From NCBI GenBank assembly GCA_947561395.2, contig OX387187.1, forward strand, positions 28,749,829 through 28,813,828: 64,000 bases of DNA. Direction: 5' to 3'. This DNA comes from Buxus sempervirens (lineage: Eukaryota; Streptophyta; Magnoliopsida; Buxales; Buxaceae). Numbering within the stretch: the stretch's first letter is position 1; each line of letters begins with the position of its first letter. Below are positions 34,190 to 45,556 of this stretch, one piece after another. A program made the translations under genes and the position numbers. The notes below the pieces were generated by a model. The model was not told where the DNA came from, made no database searches, and saw only the letters and a list, made by a program, of their open reading frames with translations.

Positions 34190-36797
34190 TCCCCTTCTTT
34201 TCTTCTTCTCTGATTGCAAACCCCGGACACATTGCTTGTTCTCCACATCGGTTATCTTCTCCGACGGTTCTCTTTGATTCCGGCAACTACTTGCGAACTC
34301 CAGCGATTCTTATCAACTCCGGCGATCATCCACCTGCTGTTGCGACCAAGCCCTGGTTCAGCACTTCAGGTTTTCGCTTAAACCCTTACTTCCAATCAAT
34401 TCTGTTTGACGACTTCACCCAAGTTCTGGCAACTCCTTGCTCCATCCATCTCTCCACTGCTCTTGCCAATCAAACTGGGTTAGTGCACATTTTTCTTTGA
34501 TTGTATATTTGAGGTTTCATCTAGATTCAGATAAAACTTGTTGTTCTTCGGTAATGCATTCCAATTAACTGCATCAGATTGATTGTTAGTGATGATTTTC
34601 GACCAACTAAAATGCTCCTGGACACTGAATTTCTTGGTGCTTAAATACCATGCTAGGATTTTTCCTTTGTTCTTTTTCTGCAATCTGCTTTGACTTCACC
34701 ATTTATCTTAGGATCTTTCCATGAATTCCATGATTAATCCCACAGCTTGCATGACCACCCAATTCTACTGTACTGTGGTAGGTGAATTAATTTTGATAAT
34801 TTTTGAAGCATGACTACAGTTCCTGAGTCCTTAAATCGACAGTGACTAAGAATAATTGATTTTCTGCCGGTGGTGATTTTCAACTGAATGGCTTATTGAA
34901 TGGCATGATTTTCAGATTTTGCCAATGTTTCTGAATTGTTGATGGTCGATTTTTCATGTGTTCATCTTCAACTTTACTACCATACCATATTATGATTTTC
35001 CTCAATTTGTCTTGACTTCCCCACATGTCTTACCAATTCTTGGCTTGAATTCTGATTGCCTGTTGGTGGTGACCTCCCACTGAATTGCTTATTTCATTTT
35101 GAACTGTATGCTTTTTTAGATTGTGCATTTCCAATGCTTTGATGGAAACATAATTTCAAATGCTCATCTTTAAATTTGATCCAAATATCATGCTGTGATT
35201 TGTTCTTTTTCTTGCAATTTGCCTTGACTTTAGTACACTTTTGATCAATGTGGTGCTCCAACTGCCAGAACTTTTCCATGATTGGCCATTGGACTCCACA
35301 GTTGCTTTGATCTTTGATCAGCTAAGACCTTTGACTTTTGCATGTAGCAGTCCTGAAATAAATTAGCAGATATTAAGCCTTATAGATATCTTTGGGACAA
35401 AAAGCTTTAGAACCAGGATTTCACAAAATAGAAATACCAATCACTTCAAAAAAACTTTGAACTGAATCAAAAGTAAGATAAAATTCCTTCAAGACACAAT
35501 TCATGATAACTTTGAAAAGATCATATAAGATTCCTGATGAATTTGAACCGAGACCTAGACCAAAAGCATGGTAAAATTCCTGATAAATTTGAACTGAAAT
35601 TCATAAAACACTTCCCTGTGGCTTGTAGATGGCTAGGAGTCATTCCCGCGTCCGAGAGGAGATTGACCCTGCTGACCAGCCCTCCACTTCGTGGGCTCGG
35701 ACAAAGGCGAGTTCTAGTGCTACCCTGTCGGAGCCGCTAGATGATTCCAGAGAGAGCTCTGGGGAGGTAGGCTTCCCAATCTTCTTTTCCCTCCTTCTAT
35801 TCTCTTTCTACACAAACCTTCACATTTCTCTTTTGAATTTTAGCCTGTTGTTGCTCCTGCTCGAGGTCGGGGCAGAGACCGAGGTAGGGGCAGAGTTCAT
35901 GATCAGGCTCTTGAGGGTGAGGGAGGCCACGGCAGAGGCCGAGGATGTGGCAGGGCTAGAGGTGTGGTTCAGGATCAGGCCCCTGTGGGTGACGCCAGGG
36001 GATTCCGTTTGATTTTTCCTAAGGAGTTGAGAGCATCTGTTCAGGACACTGAGCTTCTCAGTGGATTGGATCATCATCCTTCGATGTGTGTCCGAGTAGA
36101 TGTTCCTTTTCGGTATCCCCCTTCTCATCTGAGAGGTAGTTGGGGGAAGTTCTTTGAGCTATATCAGACCCTATCTCCCAGACTGAGACGGGAGTTCCGT
36201 AGATGCCGCTTTGATCATTTTCTCCTCATCCCGTTGTTCCGAGCTGACCGCACTCTCATCTTTACCATGCTGGAGCAATACTTTCCTGACACAGAGTCCT
36301 TCCATCTGCCCGATGTTGAGCTGGGGATTCGTCCTTCAGATTTTGTCATGCTCATTGGCATCCCTTTGACAGGTAGGACTATAGAGATGGAGCGTCCTTC
36401 AGTTGCGGATATTAGCGCCCTGCTAGGGTACAAGCCTCTTCTGGAGGATGCTTGGGATGGCAGGAGTGGACGGATTTCTATCAGTTGGTTGCGCGGCAGC
36501 ATTGTTGATCACCCCGACCGGAGGCACGCTACTATCGCTGAGGCTCATGACGGTTTCGTCCCTCTATTTTGACGAGTCTTCCTGTTGATGCTGGGTAGCT
36601 GCATTTTCCTGGAGGTTACAACGTCGGTCAGTCCTGTCTTCTTGGACGCCCTGAGAGATCTTCAGCAGACTAGGTGGCTAGCATGGGGCTGGTTGATATA
36701 TGGGACTATATTAGTCGGACTGAGTCGAGTTGTCCGAGGTCTGGCTGCTCCGAGGGGAGATGGTATCAGCTGCCGATTTTTCTGGCAGATCTTACAG
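34190..36797 (+). pseudogene. Antisense PMD-like gene of A2, truncated by A1
   Basis: The gene lies antisense to A2. Proposed exons: a 5' UTR exon (about 34190-34478, donor at 34479), an exon with ATG at 35629 to 35766, a 77-bp intron, and an exon 35844-36797. The joined frame gives an N-terminal MARSHSRVREEIDPAD, an RG-rich stretch, then a PMD-like domain with ELGIRPSDFVMLIGIPLTGR. It aligns along its whole length with the gene at 59926-62627, and the intron sites are the same. One in-frame TGA lies at 36570-36572. The gene ends at the exon donor, where A1 is inserted. PMD proteins are found in plant transposons and in Arabidopsis MAIN/MAIL1. Confidence 0.78.
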
Positions 36798-36888
36798 GTG
36801 TAGACACCCCAAATTGCACAATAAATCATCAAAAATCATTATCTCCTTGAAAGCCAGCACAAAAATTGAAGAAAATGAATTTTTACCA

Positions 36889-37030
36889 GTATCCGGCAAC
36901 TCAGGCCGGATACAAGTACTTTCCTTTGTATCCGGTGGAAAATGCCGGATACAAGGAAACTTTAGTGTATCCGGCATCATATGTCGGATACATTAAAGCC
37001 CTGGTGTATCCGGCCTGAGATGCCGGATAC
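36889..37030 (+). repeat. 39-bp-phased palindrome array in A1 LTR
   Basis: Four 25-nt units start at 36889, 36928, 36967 and 37006, exactly 39 bp apart. Arms are GTATCCGGC (one GTATCCGGT) and GCCGGATAC (one GTCGGATAC), with 7-nt loops aactcag, ggaaaat, atcatat and ctgagat. Spacers of 14 nt are unlike each other. Confidence 0.95.
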
Positions 37031-37186
37031 ATTAGTTTTGCTCAAAAATTAGGGTTTTCCGAGAGAAATCACTTTTTACCATCATATCCCTCATTAAATG
37101 AGGGGAAATCTCAGAAACAGCCCTAGGGTTAAGGTTGGGGGGTTCTAGACATTAAGTTGTGTCTACCAACAACCCTAGCCTTTGCC

Positions 37187-37195
37187 TATAAATAG
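37187..37195 (+). promoter_or_regulatory. TATA box of A1 LTR
   Basis: TATAAATAG, conserved in all five family A LTRs in the window. Transcription should start about 30 bases downstream. Confidence 0.8.
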
Positions 37196-37214
37196 GAGGT
37201 TCCTCCTCAAGCAA

Positions 37215-37290
37215 ATGGCCAAGAAGTTGGAGATCCAAGAGCTCCGAGTGAAGAAGGGAACCACTGCCGGATTGCTTCCAGAACCCCAGG
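37215..37290 (+). other. LTR first exon with conserved splice donor
   Basis: From ATG at 37215 a 25-codon frame runs to CCCCAG at 37289, followed by GTAAGCC. A2 has a 25-codon frame of the same length ending at a CAG|GTAAGCC donor, and the LTR at 10359 has a 29-codon one. The donor joins in phase to the acceptor at 42193. Against translation of this part: the ATG is only 28 bases from the TATA box, close to or before the expected start of the RNA, and the differences between A1 and A2 mostly change amino acids. The donor itself is the better supported feature. Confidence 0.6.
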
Positions 37291-39105
37291 TAAGCCTCAA
37301 CCCTCATTTATTTTCTATATTTTACATTCTAGATCTAGATCTCTTCTTCTACCTTTCTGTAGAATAAAGCCTTCTTTGTGTGTGAAAATCCTTCCCCGGC
37401 TCAAAGTATCTCGAGACTCCCCCTAGCCGTAAAACGTGGAGGCGGGATCTAGGAGAAACGAGACTGGGGATTGACCCTAGTATTATAACCCTATTTGCAT
37501 AAGCCTTTTGATTCTATGTAAACCGTTTCATATTCAAAGTACCCTTGATTATCTTGAAGAACCGTGTTTAACGGGGAGAGAGAACAAAGGGAAATGATAA
37601 TGGAACGGAACCCTAGGCTGTTTTAGAACCTTATTTTTATAAATATGTATGCATGCTATGTTGTTGTATTGATCTTGTATGGTTTTTCACACTTGCACAT
37701 ACATAGCACTATTTTGGCGGGATAGGCTCACATTTGGGGATTTATTACATTCATTGTGATAAATCTCAAATAAATAGCCTTAATCAATTCTGGAATGTAT
37801 TTGGATGATTTTTAAAGATTTTTTGTTCATCTTGCACGAATTGCACACACTTTGTCACATTTTTGCATTGGTTTTACTCAAAATAGGCTTTACTTGACAG
37901 CAACTGTACCCTGACTTCGGATACTCATAACTTCATCATCCGGATGAATTTTGGAGTAATTCTAGAACCATGGGAAAGGTGAGGCTGTCTAGTTTATGCC
38001 TACCAAAAATCATTAATTTCTATGAAGCAGATATTTGACACCATTCTGCCGAAGTTGAGAGGTCATTTCAGGTCAAACTGTTGAACCTATCACTTCGAAT
38101 GGGCGCCATCTGCTTGTTTTAAATCCGATTCAAGTGATTTTTATTTCTGGGAACTCCTTTATGAGTCTATTTTTAAATCCAATTGATTTCATAATTTGTT
38201 GATTTAAATTGTGTTGGGGAGAGCAGATTTACTCAGAACTGCTCAACAGCACTTTTCTGAGTCAACTTGTGATCCTCGGGGCCTGTTCGGGAAGTCACCC
38301 AAGGCACATCCGAATGAGTTTTTGTATGATGCTAGTTTCTTTTGAAATATGGCCATACAGACTTCATTGACACCAAATTTCACGGATTTCTATGGAGTAG
38401 AGTTTTCTAGGTGATTCTCCAAAGTTGCCTACTTGCTACTTTTGATTTTCTCCGGCAGCAACTTTAAAAGAGCCATAACTCTTAGGATTTCAACCGGAAT
38501 TAATTGAAATTTTGCATGAGACTATTGTTTACCCTAATATTTCAAATGGATTTGGTTTGATTTAATTTAAAATTGGATTTGATTAATTTCAAGAGAAATG
38601 GCCTTACTTTTTACCAAATTTCCCGGATTTGCCTCAACTTGGTTTTATGCAACTTTTGCTGTGATTTCCATCTTTTTGTGATATTCCAGAAGTGATATTA
38701 ACATAAAAGAAGATCTGAAATTCATTTGGATTTTCATGTGAAGATATCATACATTTGTCCTTTTTCAAGGTTTTCATGATTTTTTAGCAAGCTTTCTATT
38801 TTCTTTTAGCATGAATAACACTTGGCAACCACCTTGTGTGGGTGAATGGGGGTGCCTAACACCTTCCCCCCGTTCATAATCTAATCCCCTTACCCATCTC
38901 TGGATTTGATTTTCAAGTAGGGTTATTTTTACTCTAGAATTTGCCTTTTAGCACTTTTTATCTCTTTTTGCTTGTTTTTAATTCTTTTGGTGTCCATTCA
39001 CACCCTAAACAATTGGATGGTGGCGACTCCCTCTCTTTATGTCGAGCCCCGCGTGTTGACGGAGGGATGATCATCTCCGGGTGATTTTTTCCCATGTTTC
39101 ACAAC

Positions 39106-39122
39106 TGGCGACTCCGCTGGGG
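39106..39122 (+). promoter_or_regulatory. Primer-binding site of A1
   Basis: TGGCGACTCCGCTGGGG starts two bases after the LTR end; TGG is the complement of the CCA tail of a tRNA. The family B element has almost the same site. I did not identify the tRNA with certainty. Confidence 0.8.
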
Positions 39123-39399
39123 CCTCTTGGATTTAAGCTATTTTGTGTATATTCATGCTTTTTCTTTACTTTTGAATGCTTGCTATTTTGTTTATTTTGC
39201 TTATGTATATTGAATCTCAAATCTGATTTGCATGATTAGAAAATTCACATGGATAAAAGCATGGGTATGTTGCTTGATTGTGTCTATGAATGTGTTTAAG
39301 GGAAAGCCCATGTTGTAATAGGACTTTGCTATGTTTTGTGAGAGCATGTGTTCTTTTGGGTTTCAATACCATGAGGTGAACATGAAAAAATTTAAGAAA

Positions 39400-39770
39400 T
39401 TGAAATCTGGAAATTTAGTGTTAATTTTGGGTATTCAAGCATGTTTCTCATGAATAATGCTTTTTTGTGCTTAATGTTTGTTTTATGCCATGCTTTTGAT
39501 TTGGGGGTATAGGATGACATGATTTGAGCATGAAAACAATGAGCAATGAAATCTGAAAATTTAGTGTTAATTTTGGGTTTTCAAGCATATTTTCACCATC
39601 AAAACCCTTCTTATACCATGACAAGTAGTTTCTGAATTTTTAGGCTTCAATTTGGGGTAAAAATAATGCACCTTTGAGCATGAAAAAGAGCATGAAAATC
39701 TGGAATTTTAGGGAATGCTTTTGGGTTTCAAGCATGCTTCCATGGTTTAATTGTTGTTTGCACAAATAAC
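39400..39770 (+). repeat. Degenerate repeat of about 140 bp, three copies
   Basis: The phrases gagcatgaaaa, gaaatctgg/gaaaatttagtg and ttttgggtttcaagcatg recur near 39380, 39530 and 39680. The copies differ by substitutions and small gaps. Confidence 0.6.
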
Positions 39771-40497
39771 ATGTTTGTATACCACTTTTTGGGCATGTAA
39801 TATTTTTGTGCATATTTAGTTGCTTTGGTTCTCTTGCTTGCTTGTATTTAGCTTCATTATTTTGTCATATATGCCTTGGCTTGAAATTGAATGCATGGCT
39901 ACGAAAAAGAGTGGCAAGGGGCTGGGACGTTGTGAATGTTACCTCAATTTCAAATGCACTTGAGCACAATAAACACTTTGCACAACCTACCCTTTTACCT
40001 ATAGGAAGTTGAACCACGAATGTGTGTCGCTTGGCGCACCGAGGTCGTGACTTCGGAAAGCGAAAGTGAAAACATTTACCTTAGAATTTGAGTCAATGAT
40101 GTGATGACAATGGGATCTGTGATTCGATTCTGGGCATCACTAGACTTGAGTTCTAAGTTGCCAATTAAGCCAAAACCCCAAAACCATACGCTTGAAGGTG
40201 GAGAAACACGTTTTCAGCTAAAAGTACACAATTGCGTTTGGGGAATTGGGTGTAAATGTGGGAAGGCCGTTTGCATGTTTTATAGGCCAAGGTATAATGT
40301 GAATACCATATTGAATGAAGGTAATACAAGGTGGCAAGGTAAAGCCATGCTCTTTTCATGATTTGGGGAATTTTGCAAATATGATGTCCAAGCCCAATTT
40401 GGGGCAAGTTTGGAAGGTCAAGTTAAGGTGAACATCAAGTGGGAATGAAAAAAAACCTAATCTGGTGAAAAAATGAGTCAAAATGGCCATTTCGGCA

Positions 40498-40639
40498 TTA
40501 ACCGGCAACTTAGGCTGGTTAAGAATAATTTTCTTCATATCCGGTATATAATACCGGATACAAAGGGTTATGCGTGTATCCGGTCATTATTGCCGGATAC
40601 AGTAAGGCATATGCTTATCCGGCACTTAATGCCGGATAC
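40498..40639 (+). repeat. 39-bp-phased palindrome array in A1 leader
   Basis: Four 25-nt units start at 40498, 40537, 40576 and 40615, exactly 39 bp apart. The first has TTAACCGGC with GCTGGTTAA, and the others ATATCCGGT, GTATCCGGT and TTATCCGGC with ACCGGATAC or GCCGGATAC. The first unit shows paired change of both arms against the GTATCC/GGATAC type. Confidence 0.95.
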
Positions 40640-40915
40640 ATGCAGAAAGTGAATAAATTGGCTTTTTCAGCCCGAATTTTCAGAATAAAATGCCTAAACA
40701 CTATAGATAATCCTTAGGCACCCAAAAGAAAATATAAAAATGTCAAAAAACATAAAAAAATATAATAAAAAAATATATATTCCTTTAAGATTAAACATAT
40801 TGTTAAAGCTCAAAGAACAAGCTAAGGTGTCATATTTTTTGATATCAATTCAATTCAAACATGTGTCAATCAAGCTTTAGAACTTGAAAATTGAGAAAAT
40901 TCAGCAAATTTCAAA

Positions 40916-42068
40916 AATGAAACCCTTGGTTGGTCTTTTTTTTACCAATCAAGTCAAAAAAAGTGGGACCTCTGGAAGCCCAAAAATATTCCATGAACTC
41001 TTGGTTGGTCTTCCTTTTACCAATCAAGTCAAAAAAAGTGGGACCTCTGGAAGCCCTAAAATATTCCATGAACCCTTGGTTGGTCTTCTTTTTACCAATC
41101 AAGTCAAAAAAAAGTGGGACCTCTGGAAGCCCTAAAATATTCCATGAACCCTTGGTTAGTCTTCTTTTTACACAACAAATCAAAAAATTGTGGGACCTTT
41201 GGAAGCCTTAAAATATTCCATAAAAAACCCTTGGTTGGTCTTCTTTTTACCAATCAAGTCAAAAATTGTGGGACCTCTGGAAGCCCTAAAATATTCCATA
41301 AAAAACCCTTGGTTGGTATTTTTTTTACCAATCAAGTCAAAAAAAGTGGGACCTCTGGAAGCCCTAAAATATTCCATGAACCCTTGGTTGGTCTTCTTTT
41401 TACCAATCAAGTCAAAAAAAGTGGGACCTCTGGAAGCCCTAAAATATTTCATGAACCCTTGGTTGGTCTTCTTTTTACCAATCAAGTCAAAAAAAGTGGG
41501 ACCTCTGGAAGCCCTAAAATATTCCATGAACCCTTGGATGGTCTTCTTTTTACCAATCAAATCAAAAAATTGTGGGACCTTTGGAAGCCCTAAAATATTC
41601 CGTAAAAAACCCTTGGTTGGTCTTCTTTTTACCAATCAAGTCAAAAAAAGTGGGACCTCTGGAAGCCCTAAAATATTCCATGAACCCTTGGTTGGTCTTC
41701 TTTTTACCAATAAAATCAAAAAATTGTGGGACCTTTGGAAGCCCTAAAATATTCCATAAAAAACCCTTGGTTGGTCTTCTTTTTACCAATCAAGTCAAAA
41801 ATTGTGGAACCTCTGGAAGCCCTAAAATATTCCATAAAAAACCCTTGGTTGGTCTTCTTTTTACCAATCAAGTCAAAAATTGTGGGACCTCTGGAAGCCC
41901 TAAAATATTCCATGAACCCTTGGTTGGTCTTTTTCGTACCAATCAAATCAAAAAATTGTGGGACCTTTGGAAGCCCTAAAATATTCCATAAAAACCCTTG
42001 GTTGGTCTTTTTCGTACCAATCAAATCAAAAAAATTTTGGGACCCTTGGAAGCCCTAGAATATTCCAA
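40916..42068 (+). repeat. Tandem array of about 75-bp units, some 15 copies
   Basis: Each unit reads like aacccttggttggtcttc, a T-run, accaatcaagtcaaaaa, gtgggacctctggaagccc and taaaatattccat. Units differ by small A-run changes (72-79 bp). TTGGT and ACCAA flanking the T-run can pair. The array is open in several frames on both strands only because it is repetitive; I do not treat these as genes. Confidence 0.92.
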
Positions 42069-42193
42069 CACAAAAACAAAAAAAAAAAAAAACAAATCTG
42101 GATTGGTGTTCACCTAACCTACTTGTTTACATGTATAGGGGTGTGGCTCAAGTTAAATAGAAGCTAACATGTTCTATTAATTTTTTTCCCCAG

Positions 42194-44484
42194 GTACATT
42201 TATTTGCAACCATTGCTCCCGTGACCAGATCCAAAGCCAGAGCCATGAACACTGAAGAGAACCAAGCCCAAGCCACCGTACCTGCTCAGGACTTTGCTCA
42301 GATGCAAGAGCAGGTGGCCGGTCTGGCCAAAATGCTGGGAGACCTACTGGAGGCTCAGGCCCAACAGGCTCAGACCCAAAATCAGGCATCGACTTCCCAT
42401 CAGGCACCACCACCTCAGGCCTACATACCGCCTTCGGCTCAACCCATGCCTGAGCCCATTTCTGAACCAATCCCTGAACCCATTCTGATCAGGGAAAATA
42501 CAGCAGAGTCCGAGAAAGAACTAGAGAAAGAAAAGGCCAGGGAAGAAACTGAAAGAAAAATGCTGCTCAGGATAGAGAGGATCCAAGAGGAGCTGAAGGA
42601 AGTGAAGGGGGGAAACAGCCATGGAGGCACCACCTTCGAGGATCTGTGCATGTATCCTGACATATGTCTACCAGCCAAGTTTAAGTGCCCGGACTTCGAC
42701 AAGTTCGACGGCACAGGCTGCCCCATGAGCCACTTAAAACTATACTGCGGGGCCCTATGCCAATTTGGCCGGGATGATGGCACATTGATCCAACTCTTTC
42801 AGAGGAGTTTGACCGGGTCAGCTCTTAGGTGGTTCGCTACAGTGGACCATGGAAGGATCAGGAGGTGGAAGGACTTGGCTGACGCGTTCTTGGATCAGTA
42901 CAAGTTTAACTCTGAGATTGTGCCGGACCGGTACGACATGATGAGGATGGGCAAGGGGAAATATGAGCCGGTACGGCAGTACGCCAAGAGGTGGAGAGAG
43001 GCCACCTCCCAGGTCAGGCCACCTATGCAAGAACCGGAGATGATCTCCACGTTTATGGGCACACTGGGGCAGCCCTTCTACAACCATTTGGTGGGTCAAA
43101 TCACCACCAACTTTGCAGCCCTGGTACAGGTGTCGAACCGGATCGAGTAAGGGGTCAGGTCAGGAAGGCTGATAGACTACTCTACTCTGATTGGCAGTCT
43201 GATTCCTCTGTCTCCATGGTCCAGAAGAAAGGGGCTGGATTCAAAAAGACCGGGGCCCGAAAAGAAGGGGAAGTAAATCTGGTCCAGGCTCCTCCAGCCA
43301 AGAAGCCGCTCCACGTCAACATCTCTGCAACCCAACAGGCCCAGCAGTCTTATCAGACCCCACTGAATGTCAATTTCTCCCCCTCCGTACCAGCAAACCC
43401 AAGGAGGGCTTTTACCAGGGAGGAAAGGGACGCCTGGTTAGCAACAAGAAAGAACCGGGTTTTCACTCCTCTCCCAATATCTCTTTCCCAACTGCTGCCA
43501 ACCCTGCTGAAGGGTGAATATTTGACTCTGAAAGAGCCCAACCCGAATGCCACCAGGGGGAGGAATTTTGACACAGCAGTCACCTGTGACTTCCACATGG
43601 GTGCACCAGGGCATTCTACAGATGCCTGCTGGGTGTTGAATCACGCGGTCCAGGACTTGTTGGACCAAAAGGCCTTAGTGTTTAACACTGCTGCACTAGC
43701 CCCGTCCGGGAAGGATATTGGGCAGAACCCTCTGCCGTACCATAATGGGGCAGGCCCATCCAATTCTATCACAGCCATATCCACCACAAGAAGGGCCTTT
43801 GACCCATCACAGCTCATAGCTCCCATAGGGACCACGGTCCAGGTCCGATTTTTCCCAGAGGAGGAAGAAGAGGAGATCAACATGGTCTTCCAAAAAAATA
43901 ATCCTGCTGCTGAGGACATAAGCTCCTCTTTAAACCGGGTCTCCTCTCTTATGGCCCAGATGAATACTGCAAGGCGCCCATTGGTCTTCAATTGCAGTCC
44001 ACCCACTTATTCCCCATCCAAGCCATCCAAGGCTCCACTGGTCATCAACCTTGACCCCACCACTGCTTCCATCACTTCTTCTGTCCCCACAAAATCCAAA
44101 CTTCAACCCTTGGTTGTAAATGTTCAGTCAGCCCAGACTATCCCTAAACCGGCCCATACATCCCGGTCCAAACTCCAGCCATTAGTGGTTAATATCCCCA
44201 AACTAGCCTATACTGAGGCCACTGTACCATGGAATTATAGCGAGGGAATCACGGCTACGGTTCCAAAGGTTAGGAACCAGAACCAGGAGGAGGTGAACCT
44301 CATGACGAGGTCAGGGAAATGTGCAGGGGGTGAAAAGAAGGAGAAGGAGACAGAAGCAGAAAAAGAAAAAAAAGAAAATGAAGAAAAAAGAAAACAAAAA
44401 GGAAAGAACAAAGTGGGAGAAGAAACCCCCCAGGGTGTAGAAAATGAGGCAGCCGACCTCATAAAAATCATAAAAAAAAGGTGA
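42194..44484 (+). pseudogene. A1 gag, split by one stop and a frameshift
   Basis: From the acceptor the frame runs through VHLFATIAPVTRSKARAMN, a Q-rich and E/K-rich coiled part, then the capsid-like domain with KFKCPDFDKFDGTGCP, LTGSALRWFATVD and FNSEIVPDRYDMMRM. It meets TAA at 43148-43150, and after a shift near 43200 it continues in another frame to 44484. The second part holds FTPLPISLSQLLPTLLKGEY and a knuckle-like CDFHMGAPGHSTDACW, followed by a P/K-rich tail. Gag forms the particle and binds the element RNA. The tail ends in a run of A where a further frame change occurs. Confidence 0.9.
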
Positions 44485-44521
44485 ATTCAATCTTGTGGAT
44501 CAGTTAAACAAGGTCCCGGCC

Positions 44522-45556
44522 TAGATTTCAATACTGGGCCTTTTGCTGAATTCGGAAAAGCACAGGGACGCATTGTTAAGGGTGCTACAGAGTGCACATG
44601 TGTCCCAGACAATTGATCCAGACCAGCTAGGCAAGATGGTTGGTCAAATCTTATCACATAATGTGATAAGTTTCTCTGAGGGTGAGATCAGCCCAAGTGG
44701 GTGCTATCACGTTGACCCTTTGCACATCACTGTGCTTTGTAAGGGCAGCATGGTGGCACGGGTTCTGATTGACAACGGGTCGGCATTAAATGTCTGTCCG
44801 TTAATCACTTTTGCCAAGCTGGGTCTGGACCAGTCAAAAATTAAACAAAATGGGCGGATAGTTAGGGCTTTTGATAGCTCCAAGACCCATTCCCTACGGG
44901 AGATTGAACTGCCGGTCACAATTGGGCCGAATATCTTCAACATCACATTTGAGGTGATGGATATACCCGCAGCATTCAATCTACTCCTAGGGAGGCCGTG
45001 GATACATTCGGCTAGGGCAATACCATCCACGCTCCACCAAATGGTGAAATATGTAAAAGGGCAAAGGGTGATAACAGTCCTAGCCGAAAACTTGGTGCCG
45101 TCCATCGTGTCACCTGATGTACCCTTGATCAATGTAGACTTGAATGTTGACAAGATTGCATTCCACTCATTTCAATTTGAGGCGGTTAATTTCATACCTG
45201 GGGGGTGTGAGAAAAAGAAAGAAAAGGGGACTACTGCTGAGAGAATGGTGAAGAAAGTGATGGAAAAATACCACTTTCATCCAGGAAAAGGCCTGGGAAG
45301 AAATTTACAAGTAAGGGTGGAGCCAGTCAAAGCAAACAAGCTGGTTCCCAAAGCAGGGTTGGGCTTCAAGCCCCGAGGCTGGAGAAGACAGAAGTATGAG
45401 GAAGGAGAGAGAAGAAGCCGAAGAAGTTTCCCTCATTTAAGGGAAAATTTTCCTAAACCCTCATGCATAATCCAACTGTCTCATCCCATGGACCAGTCCA
45501 AGCCTCCATACCACAACCTCAACCCATTCCAAAAACCCTATATTCCAACCCTGTAA
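44522..45556 (+). pseudogene. A1 aspartic protease with G-patch-like region
   Basis: The frame resumes after TAG at 44522-44524 with LLNSEKHRDALLRVLQSAHV. The active-site motif is LIDNGSALNV, a variant of the D-S/T-G triad usual in Tat elements, and the second conserved part is LLLGRPWIHSA. After the protease comes a G-patch-like stretch, MEKYHFHPGKGLGRNLQ (about residues 230-250). The protease cuts the Gag-Pol chain. A TAA at 45554-45556 interrupts the link to the next part, which goes on in the same frame. Confidence 0.88.

Larger units (their letters stand above)
36799..39103 (+). mobile_element. 5' LTR of A1
   Basis: 2305 bp from TGTAGACACCCCAAATTGCA to CCATGTTTCACA. It holds the palindrome array (36889-37030), TATA box (37187-37195), a splice donor at 37290 (CCCCAG|GTAAGCC), and a GGCGACTCC sequence near its right end that repeats the core of the primer-binding site. 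Directly followed by that site. Confidence 0.9.
39123..42193 (+). other. A1 leader (probable intron before gag)
   Basis: A 3-kb stretch with no supported protein. It contains three degenerate copies of a unit around 'gaaatctggaaatttagtgttaattttggg' (39400-39770), a palindrome array (40498-40639) and a 75-bp tandem array (40916-42068). It ends at tttttttccccag (42181-42193), a strong splice acceptor signal just ahead of gag. Confidence 0.65.

Noticed and set aside
33892..34500. 202-codon open frame rich in F, L and S
   Set aside because: Its first half is a translation of the polypyrimidine tract and it lacks similarity to the matching place in A1; the region is better read as promoter and 5' UTR exon.
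35820..36128. Minus-strand frame of 102 codons
   Set aside because: It is opposite the RG-rich exon of the PMD-like gene, whose plus-strand frame aligns with the A1 copy through a shared intron.
36889..37030. Regular palindromes with short spacers look like a CRISPR array
   Set aside because: The DNA is from a plant, spacers are only 14 nt, the repeated units vary in sequence, and no cas-like gene is present.
37215..37367. Conserved small protein encoded by the LTR
   Set aside because: The frame is similar between A1 and A2, but the changes mostly alter amino acids and the ATG is at or before the expected RNA start; kept only as a splice-donor exon.
40884..42167. Several long open frames on both strands (up to about 185 codons)
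   Set aside because: They are readings through the 75-bp tandem array; the same peptide repeats in every frame and no domain is recognisable.
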